The notes under the pieces are model-generated. The model did not search any database, had not been told where the DNA came from, and saw only the letters and a program-made list of their open reading frames with translations. This document shows positions 1 through 5,230 of a stretch of DNA of 5,230 bases, piece after piece. Position 1 is the stretch's first letter. Each line of letters begins with the position of its first letter. A program made the position numbers and the translations under genes. The DNA is taken from contig CAMJIA010000091.1 of the NCBI GenBank assembly GCA_946405695.1, positions 1-5,230 of the forward strand, written 5' to 3'. The DNA is from an uncultured Prevotellaceae bacterium. Its GTDB lineage: Bacteria > Bacteroidota > Bacteroidia > Bacteroidales > Bacteroidaceae.

Positions 1-22
1 TAATAGCATCACACTAAATTTA

Positions 23-997
23 TTATTCAACAAACGATCCTATTTCTATGAGGTTTCCATCAGGGTCGGCAACGTAACAAGTGCGCTGTCCCCAAGGTTC
101 AGTAGTCGGAGGAAGTACGGACTTTGCGCCATTGTTAAGAGCATTCTGATACTCTTTGTCAACATCAGCGAAAGATGGCACATCGAAGCTTAATTCCATT
201 GTACCATTAAAACCTTCAGGATACTGGAATTTCTTTGAGACCATCTGCTCAAATGCACTACGCGGGAAGAGAATGATCCTATTGTTGCCAAGGAACATCT
301 CAACATTTGGCTGTACACTATCCCATGAAGTGGTAAAACCAAAAGCTTTAGTGTAGAAATCAACGGTAGCCTTATTGTCGTTAGTAAAGAGTCCAACGGT
401 GTTGAACGTAAATCGGGGCTGTTCTTCCAACGGCATCATCACGCCACACTGGTAATCGGGCGACTGGATGTCTGTGCCTTGATACCACTCCATGCAACAG
501 GAATTCGGTGTCCATATAAATTCAGGATGAGCGGGCAACCACTCCTTATGGAACTTCTCGTACTGCTCTTGAAAGGCTTTCATGCCTCCCTCGAAATGCA
601 TCTTCAGCCACTTCCCGCTTTGAATGGGGAAGAGCTGCATACCCTCAGGCACATCGCCACCTTTATATATGCCGCCAATGACGTAAGTAAAGGTATTTTT
701 ACAGCAAGCCCCAAAGTTCGCTTCCCAACAGGTAGCACAATTGTGGTTGGGAATGTCGCAAGTGCAGAGTCCGAACTCACCTACGCCATTGTCGATGGCT
801 GCTTTTTGGAAAGCATTGGGGGCTTGCTTCTCAAAAAACACTGGCCTAACAATCTTTTCAACAAACTCACCCCAGAACTTAGGGCATTCTTCTTTCGCCT
901 CGTTAAAGGCAATCTTCTTGGCCATGCCAATAATTTGCACATCGTGCAATTCAATAATTTCGTGTTTCATCTTTGGGGGTGTCATGAATTCATTCAT
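23..997 (-). CDS. GyrI-like effector-binding domain fused to VOC/glyoxalase domain
   Basis: This is a 324-residue, probably cytosolic protein with no signal peptide or membrane segment. Residues about 10-192 resemble the GyrI-like/AraC effector-binding fold: it opens with KHEIIELHDVQIIGM, has an FTYVIGGIYKG strand near 103-113, and ends with MEWYQ...GVMMPLE, where E170 is in the position of the ligand-contacting Glu. Residues about 196-324 are a VOC domain, with the FYTKAFGF helix-strand near 214-221 and the classic DPDGNLIEI ending at 311-319, including E318 at a usual metal-ligand position. No helix-turn-helix is present, so it is a stand-alone binding protein and not a complete transcription factor. 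Ten cysteines lie in the first domain. It starts 3 bases after the upstream hydrolase stop and is last in the operon. Three ATGs are possible (997, 985, 970). The domain itself starts near the third, so the first nine residues are uncertain. Family knowledge suggests small-molecule binding; the substrate is unknown. Confidence 0.85.
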   Translation of the reverse strand: MNEFMTPPKMKHEIIELHDVQIIGMAKKIAFNEAKEECPKFWGEFVEKIVRPVFFEKQAPNAFQKAAIDNGVGEFGLCTCDIPNHNCATCWEANFGACCKNTFTYVIGGIYKGGDVPEGMQLFPIQSGKWLKMHFEGGMKAFQEQYEKFHKEWLPAHPEFIWTPNSCCMEWYQGTDIQSPDYQCGVMMPLEEQPRFTFNTVGLFTNDNKATVDFYTKAFGFTTSWDSVQPNVEMFLGNNRIILFPRSAFEQMVSKKFQYPEGFNGTMELSFDVPSFADVDKEYQNALNNGAKSVLPPTTEPWGQRTCYVADPDGNLIEIGSFVE

Positions 998-1000
998 ATT

Positions 1001-1486
1001 TTATAGTTCATTTAAAGTAATCACTTCGCAACCTTGTTTGGCATAGTAGGCCAGCATCTCTGGTAGTTTCTTTAGATCATAGCTGGTGACGCAGTCAGAG
1101 AAAACGTGTACCGTAAAACCTGCTTTCCGCATGTTGAAACAGGTGGACTTCACACAGGCGGTAGCATCAGCACCAGCGATGTAAAACTCTGTGATCCCGT
1201 TTTCCGCAATGAACGTGGAAAATGCCTCGCTTGTCAATGCGTTGCTCTTCGTCTTCACAAAGACGTTATCCGATACCACCTTCAGTTCTGGTACCAATTC
1301 CTCGCCACGAGTGCCGGGCTTAAAGGTACGTGTGCTGGCGGTGATGTTGTTGTGCTTGATATAGACAACGTGCATCCCCTCAGACACTGCCCATTCGATA
1401 GCAGCATTGATATTCTCAACAATGTCGCGGTAGTGCTTCGTGATGTCATTCTGGATGTCGATAACGACAAGTGCTTTTGTTTGCAT
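1001..1486 (-). CDS. Isochorismatase-family cysteine hydrolase
   Basis: This is a 161-residue cytosolic hydrolase of the isochorismatase-like superfamily, which includes nicotinamidases and other amidases acting through a cysteine nucleophile. The expected triad is visible: D10 in ALVVIDIQND, K78 in VFVKTKSNAL, and C111 in IAGADATACV. The strand order (VVID, HVVYIKH, FYIAGADATACV, FTVHVFSDCV) matches the Rossmann-like fold. The frame is open upstream to an ATG at 1630, but the residues encoded there do not resemble the family and would overlap most of the upstream gene. The ATG at 1486 is chosen because it begins MQTKALVVIDIQND and has a TAGGAAA ribosome-binding site about 5 bases upstream that overlaps the previous stop codon. 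At 161 residues it is slightly short for the family (about 170-220). The metal-ligand histidines typical of nicotinamidases are not evident, so a PncA call is not supported. The substrate is unknown; membership in the three-gene operon is clear. Confidence 0.88.
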   Translation of the reverse strand: MQTKALVVIDIQNDITKHYRDIVENINAAIEWAVSEGMHVVYIKHNNITASTRTFKPGTRGEELVPELKVVSDNVFVKTKSNALTSEAFSTFIAENGITEFYIAGADATACVKSTCFNMRKAGFTVHVFSDCVTSYDLKKLPEMLAYYAKQGCEVITLNEL

Positions 1487-1497
1487 ATTATTTCCTA

Positions 1498-1707
1498 CTA
1501 AATTAGACTGCACACTAACAAGCCGCCTCCAACTAAAATGAAGACTATTCCCAATGCACGTGTGATGACAACATAACTCTTTGAAGGTCGTTCTCCTCCA
1601 ATTGTCTTCCACTTCTCTGCAACAGTCCAAATCTTATCCGCTGAAATGAACAACAGGCAGAATCCCATAACACACATAACGATTCCTGGAATGAATTCTT
1701 GTATCAT
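1498..1707 (-). CDS. Small two-helix membrane protein, DUF6199-like
   Basis: This 69-residue inner-membrane protein has two hydrophobic helices, at about residues 5-23 (IPGIVMCVMGFCLLFISA) and 49-68 (ALGIVFILVGGGLLVCSL). They are separated by a polar loop of about 25 residues containing KIWTVAEKWKTIGGERPSKSY. The layout (helix, IW..xE.WK, PS..Y, R..G, glycine-rich helix) resembles the small uncharacterised DUF6199 family; this is pattern recognition, not a profile hit. It is the first gene behind the promoter at 1736-1767, with a predicted leader of about 20-25 bases. Its TAG stop overlaps the ribosome-binding site of the hydrolase gene, so translation of the two may be linked. The upstream sequence is A-rich with a weak GAAG, normal for this phylum. 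No function is known; it could be a membrane anchor or accessory for the two enzymes, but nothing in the sequence shows that. Confidence 0.8.
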   Translation of the reverse strand: MIQEFIPGIVMCVMGFCLLFISADKIWTVAEKWKTIGGERPSKSYVVITRALGIVFILVGGGLLVCSLI

Positions 1708-1735
1708 ATCTTCATTTTTTTAAAGTTTGGCGATG

Positions 1736-1767
1736 CAAAGATACAGATAGATGCCGATATAACCAAA
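1736..1767 (-). promoter_or_regulatory. Bacteroidetes-type promoter for the three-gene operon
   Basis: Read on the minus strand, a TTTG (-33 element, 1767-1764) is followed by 20 bases and then TATCTTTG (1743-1736), a perfect match to the TAnnTTTG -7 element used by the Bacteroidetes primary sigma factor. Transcription would start about 5 bases further on, near 1730, giving a leader of roughly 23 bases before the ATG at 1707. A 5-bp inverted repeat, GATAT/ATATC (1756-1771), surrounds the -33 element; it is too short and AT-rich to call an operator. Confidence 0.75.
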
Positions 1768-1843
1768 TATCTGGGATAATCTGCATAGTTCTGTGACGAA
1801 TGGTCTCTCTACTGCGAATAAAATGGCCTTCCTGTATATTAAG
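1768..1843. other. Short intergenic stretch without recognisable terminator
   Basis: These 76 bases lie between the stop codon of the outer membrane receptor gene and the -33 element of the next operon. I looked on both strands for a GC-rich hairpin followed by a T-run and found none. Either the right-hand operon ends by another mechanism or some transcripts run through into the left-hand operon. No small ORF or RNA gene was seen. Confidence 0.5.
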
Positions 1844-3976
1844 CTACGATCTCATACGAGCCTGAACATCACGACCAGCGCCAGTGCCTTTGTACTTGCT
1901 GCGGGTGGCATTGAGGCGATAGATGAGCGAGAGCATCAGCTTGTGGGTTGAGAAGCGGTTGTTCTGCTGAATCTGGTTGTAGCCACAATCCGAGAACTCG
2001 TTCATGCGGTTGCGCTGGAGACAGTCGAGCACAGCAGCACGCAGGGTGAGTGAGTTATCCTTGAGCAGACTCTTCTGCGCCACCAAACCCAAACGCAGGT
2101 TGTAGGTATCGTTATAGAACACGTACGAACATCCGCTCGAATGGTACATCAGGTTCACATCGAACTTCCAACCGTGCTTTAGCGTAAAGCTATTATAGGC
2201 ATTAAGCGTGTATCGTGGTTTGTCGTAATAAACGCGATAAACACCCTTGGGACCCTCAACGTCAAGATACAGATCCTGCTTTTCCACACCAGCTGTGGCA
2301 TTGAGCGACCAGATTCCAACACGAGGTGTTACAGCCAAATAGGCACTCAGCGTGTTGATAGGCTTGTCGAGGTTGATGTGCTTGCAAAGCATGGCATCAG
2401 TCTCAGTAAGGAAGTTCCACTGGGTGATGGGATTCGTCAGGTGCTCGTACGATGCAGTCAGCGTCACCCACTTATACGATACGTTCAGCGTCAGGTCGCG
2501 CACGCGCTCGTTGAGCAGCTGAGAGTTTCCTGCCTGATACATATAACGACTGATGTAGGTCACGGCATCGTTCATGGCGAAGAAGCTGGGGCGATAGGTT
2601 TTCATACTATACGACAGAGCCGTCTGCACCTTACCCAAGGTCACAGAGTAGGATGCCGTGGGGAACCACTCGTCCATTGAGCGATGCAGCTTTTCGTCAT
2701 TATTGATGGCATCATCATAATCCAAGAGTGTATGCTCGTATCGCAGACCTACGGAGGCGCTGCCATACTTCTGGAAATCGCAGCTGTATTCGGCAAAGGC
2801 GGCCACATTGTTCTCTTTGATATCAGCATCGGAATTGGCAATGATGGATTTATCAATCCAATAGGTGTTGTTGCGATTCACAAAGGTCATCTCAGTACCA
2901 GCCTCCAGCTCACCCTTCCAAATGGGGTAAGACAGCACCAGCTTACCAGCATAGAGACGGCTCCTGGTGCCGGATTTGCTGACGACAAAATCGTCAGCCA
3001 CACGGCTTTGCTCCACGTTCTCGCGGTCGGTATCCGTTCCATTCCTCATGAAATCGAAGTTGAAGTCGATGTCCAGCTTGCCCAACTTACCATTATAATA
3101 GGTGTTGGTGAGCCATCCCAATGGCTTCGTCTCCTTGCTGGTCTGGTGAGAGTAGAGGTGGTCGATAAGGGCATTATTCTCGAACACATCCTCATCGTAA
3201 ATCACCTGATTCTTGCCGTTCATCTGGTGCGTCAAATCAGCACGAACACCCAGCGAGTGATTGTCCGACAACTGCCAGTTCACACCAGCCGTATAGGTCA
3301 GGTTATCGTGCTTCCACGTCATCGTATAAGGGCCATATTGACGGAACACCTTATCCGTTGTGGTGATATCCTCGATGGTGCTGTACTGACGATAGTCCTG
3401 ATGATAGTAATACACAGAGCCAAACACATCAACGCCGTTCTTACGATAGTTAGCGCCTACTTTCATCTGCGGACGATCGAAATCGTAACGCAAGTCGTGC
3501 TCATCAGACAGCGTGAGGTCGAGACTGAGGCCGTCACCCTGCTGACGGACAGTGCGGATGCGCACCACGGCCCGCACCGTCGCGTCGTACTGCGCACCAG
3601 GATTGTTGATCACCTCTACATCTCGGATTTCCTGGCTGCGCAGACGCTTCAGTTCGCTATTGTCGCGTATCAGTCGGCCGTTGATATAGATAAGCGGAGA
3701 ACCCTTTCCCAATACCTCGGGTGTCTCGTCCGTGCCCGTCATGCCAGGCACTTTCACCAGCATCTCGCCCAGTGTGCCTGCATCTGATAGCGGAGTTCCC
3801 TGAATGCGGGTTATCATGGCATTGCCCTTCAGACGGGTATTGGGGAGGTTGCCCTTCACGACAACCTCCTGCAACTCCTGCATCATGCTTACAGATTTTA
3901 AGCTATCTTGTTGCTCCTGTCCACTCGCCAATATGCAGGCAAGGGCGAAGGTCGATGCCAAAACAATTCTTTTCAT
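1844..3976 (-). CDS. TonB-dependent receptor-like outer membrane beta-barrel protein
   Basis: This 710-residue outer-membrane protein is of the kind found widely in Bacteroidetes (outer membrane beta-barrel family, PF14905-like). An N-terminal signal peptide is visible (MKRIVLASTFALACILASG, likely cut before QEQQ). A TonB-box-like LQEVVVKG follows at 35-42. The plug occupies about 45-142, with EMLVKVPGM (71-79) and LIYINGRLI...IRDVEVINNPGAQYDA (95-132). From about 150 to 690 alternating amphipathic strands form the barrel, and a basic tail contains SKYKGTGAG. The N-terminal carboxypeptidase-regulatory-like domain common in this family is absent. The frame is open to an ATG at 4072, but the extra residues overlap the peptidase gene; the ATG at 3976 begins the signal peptide and lies one base after the peptidase TAA, indicating translational coupling. 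No SusD-type partner is in the window. The transported ligand cannot be read from the sequence. Confidence 0.88.
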   Translation of the reverse strand: MKRIVLASTFALACILASGQEQQDSLKSVSMMQELQEVVVKGNLPNTRLKGNAMITRIQGTPLSDAGTLGEMLVKVPGMTGTDETPEVLGKGSPLIYINGRLIRDNSELKRLRSQEIRDVEVINNPGAQYDATVRAVVRIRTVRQQGDGLSLDLTLSDEHDLRYDFDRPQMKVGANYRKNGVDVFGSVYYYHQDYRQYSTIEDITTTDKVFRQYGPYTMTWKHDNLTYTAGVNWQLSDNHSLGVRADLTHQMNGKNQVIYDEDVFENNALIDHLYSHQTSKETKPLGWLTNTYYNGKLGKLDIDFNFDFMRNGTDTDRENVEQSRVADDFVVSKSGTRSRLYAGKLVLSYPIWKGELEAGTEMTFVNRNNTYWIDKSIIANSDADIKENNVAAFAEYSCDFQKYGSASVGLRYEHTLLDYDDAINNDEKLHRSMDEWFPTASYSVTLGKVQTALSYSMKTYRPSFFAMNDAVTYISRYMYQAGNSQLLNERVRDLTLNVSYKWVTLTASYEHLTNPITQWNFLTETDAMLCKHINLDKPINTLSAYLAVTPRVGIWSLNATAGVEKQDLYLDVEGPKGVYRVYYDKPRYTLNAYNSFTLKHGWKFDVNLMYHSSGCSYVFYNDTYNLRLGLVAQKSLLKDNSLTLRAAVLDCLQRNRMNEFSDCGYNQIQQNNRFSTHKLMLSLIYRLNATRSKYKGTGAGRDVQARMRS

Positions 3977-3977
3977 T

Positions 3978-5230
3978 TTACCAGATTCTGATACGCTTTT
4001 TCTTTGGGATGAACAGTTTGCCTTTCTTGATGTCGAAAGCGTCGTACCACTCATCGATCTGGGGAAGGGCACCGTTTACACGCACCAGGTTAGGCGAGTG
4101 GACATCCTGATTGAGGAGCATGTCCATATACTGTTCGCGGTTGTTGCTTGCCCATACGCGGGCCCAACCGAGGAAGAAACGCTGGTCGGCAGTCAGGTCG
4201 TCGATAACGCGATCATTTCCCGTATTATGGAGTGCCTGCAGGGCAATGTGAAGCCCACCATTGTCGCCAATGTTCTCGCCGAGCGTCAACTGGCCGTTTA
4301 CCTTCTTGCCATTCACCACCTCGATGGTTGAGAAGTAATCGGCCAGACGTGCGGCACGCTTGTCAAAGGCGGCCTTGTCAGTAGCCGTCCACCAGTTGCG
4401 CTGGTTGCCCGTGACGTCGAACTGGCAGCCCTGGTCGTCGAAGCCGTGGCTCATCTCATGACCGATTACGCCACCAATGGCACCGTAGTTCTGTGCGTCA
4501 TCGGCCTCCGCATCGAAGAACGGCGGCTGGAGGATACCAGCGGGGAAGCAGATTTCGTTGGTGGTGGGGTTATAGTAGGCGTTGATGGTCTGCGGTGTCA
4601 TCTTCCATTCTTCCTTATCGACGGGCTTGTTAACCTTACGGTTCAAACCATCTATCCAATTCCATTCGCTCACGTTGGCCAGGTTCTCGTAGAGCGACAG
4701 CTGGTCGTCAATCTGCATCTGGCTGTAGTCCTTCCATTTGTCGGGATAGCCAATTTTGATGTGGAAGTCTGCCAGTTTCTTCTTGGCTTCAGCCTTAGTG
4801 GCTTCGCCCATCCATTCGAGGGCATCGATGCGCTGTCCGAGTGCTGTCTGCAGATTGCGAACCATCGTGAGCACACGCTGCTTGCTGGACTCTGGGAAGT
4901 ACTTCTCGCAGTACATCTTGCCAATGGCATCGCCCAGAACGCCGTTGACCAAAGCAGTGGCCTGCTTCCACAGAGGGTCATCCTGCGGCTGGCCTGTCAT
5001 CGTCTGCGCAAAGGTGAAGTACGAACGGCGCAGGTCTTGTGTCAGACAGGAGGCTGCCCCCATGATGATGCGCACCTCGGCGTAGGCCTTCAGGTCGTCG
5101 AGCGGTGTGTCGGCAAGTATCTTCTCTACCCCGTGCAAGGGTTCTGGCTGTCTTACCACGAGTTGCTTGAAGGCAGGGAATCCCGTCACCCAGAACACTG
5201 TTGGCCAGTCGATGCCGGGGAAGTCGCGCA
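3978..5230 (-). CDS. M13-family zinc metalloendopeptidase (PepO/neprilysin-like), 5' end cut off
   Basis: 416 codons of the C-terminal part are visible; the family is usually about 650-700 residues, so roughly 250 residues including any signal peptide lie beyond the right edge. Numbering from the first whole codon at 5228, the zinc site is HEMSH (H257, E258, H261; bases 4446-4460), with the third ligand E318 and D322 in ENIGDNGG. The substrate-binding NAYYNP begins at N216. H377 and R383 in VHSPNLVRVNG match the transition-state and substrate-contacting His and Arg of neprilysin. The protein ends in RIRIW, with the terminal Trp typical of M13. All catalytic residues are present, so it should be active, cutting short peptides outside the cytoplasm. 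The in-frame GTG at 5198 is not the start, because the frame and family similarity continue past it. One base separates its stop from the receptor gene. A pepO symbol is plausible but not assigned. Confidence 0.93.
   Translation of the reverse strand, partial: RDFPGIDWPTVFWVTGFPAFKQLVVRQPEPLHGVEKILADTPLDDLKAYAEVRIIMGAASCLTQDLRRSYFTFAQTMTGQPQDDPLWKQATALVNGVLGDAIGKMYCEKYFPESSKQRVLTMVRNLQTALGQRIDALEWMGEATKAEAKKKLADFHIKIGYPDKWKDYSQMQIDDQLSLYENLANVSEWNWIDGLNRKVNKPVDKEEWKMTPQTINAYYNPTTNEICFPAGILQPPFFDAEADDAQNYGAIGGVIGHEMSHGFDDQGCQFDVTGNQRNWWTATDKAAFDKRAARLADYFSTIEVVNGKKVNGQLTLGENIGDNGGLHIALQALHNTGNDRVIDDLTADQRFFLGWARVWASNNREQYMDMLLNQDVHSPNLVRVNGALPQIDEWYDAFDIKKGKLFIPKKKRIRIW

Noticed and set aside
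479..1006. A 175-codon open frame on the plus strand
   Set aside because: It is antisense to the GyrI-VOC gene, which has recognisable domains along its whole length; the plus-strand product resembles no family I know.
1487..1630. N-terminal extension of the cysteine hydrolase to an upstream ATG
   Set aside because: The added 48 residues are unlike the family and overlap the small membrane protein gene in another frame; the ATG at 1486 has a good ribosome-binding site and begins the conserved first strand.
1741..1837. Inverted repeat ATACAG (1741-1746) / CTGTAT (1832-1837)
   Set aside because: Six bases with an 85-base gap is expected by chance and does not form a credible terminator or operator.
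2684..3787. A 367-codon open frame on the plus strand
   Set aside because: It lies wholly antisense to the outer membrane receptor gene. Its product is rich in His, Ile, Val and Arg without recognisable domains, as expected of a shadow frame, while the opposite strand gives a clear signal peptide, plug and barrel.
3935..3976. Lipoprotein signal (ALAC) at the receptor N-terminus
   Set aside because: The residue at -3 is Ala instead of Leu/Val/Ile, and a TonB-type barrel is expected to use a standard signal peptide; cleavage after ASG before QEQQ fits better.
3977..4072. N-terminal extension of the outer membrane receptor to an upstream ATG
   Set aside because: It would put 32 polar residues before an evident signal peptide and overlap the conserved end of the peptidase gene.
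3804..4331. A 175-codon plus-strand frame spanning the receptor/peptidase junction
   Set aside because: It crosses the boundary of two well-supported minus-strand genes and covers conserved C-terminal peptidase motifs, so it is a shadow.

Overview
The window looks like part of a Bacteroidales chromosome, most likely Prevotellaceae (Prevotella/Segatella type). Three things point this way: a near-consensus Bacteroidetes promoter (TTTG, 20 nt, TATCTTTG), weak Shine-Dalgarno signals with A-rich leaders, and an outer-membrane beta-barrel receptor of the Bacteroidetes type. The genus is an inference from style only. All five genes supported here lie on the minus strand, so transcription runs from the right edge to the left.

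Right side (about 1844-5230): a two-gene unit. First comes the C-terminal part of an M13 (neprilysin/PepO-like) zinc metalloendopeptidase, whose N-terminus is beyond the right edge. One base after its stop codon begins a 710-residue TonB-dependent-receptor-like outer membrane protein with a short plug and a large barrel. The layout suggests co-transcription and translational coupling of an exported peptidase with an outer-membrane transporter; a shared role in peptide handling is inference.

Middle (1708-1843): 136 bases with no gene. They hold a well-formed promoter for the left-hand operon and no recognisable intrinsic terminator for the right-hand one.

Left side (23-1707): a tight three-gene operon with gaps of 11 and 3 bases. 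It encodes a 69-residue two-helix membrane protein (DUF6199-like), a 161-residue isochorismatase-family cysteine hydrolase with its D-K-C triad, and a 324-residue protein that fuses a GyrI-like small-molecule-binding domain to a VOC/glyoxalase domain. The last protein has ten cysteines in its first domain, in an ordered CxC/CxxC/CC pattern. Together these look like a small-molecule sensing, sequestering or detoxifying cassette with unknown substrate.

No RNA genes, mobile elements, CRISPR arrays or large repeats were seen. Most of the window is ordinary; the cysteine-rich GyrI-VOC fusion and its operon are the parts most worth a second look.
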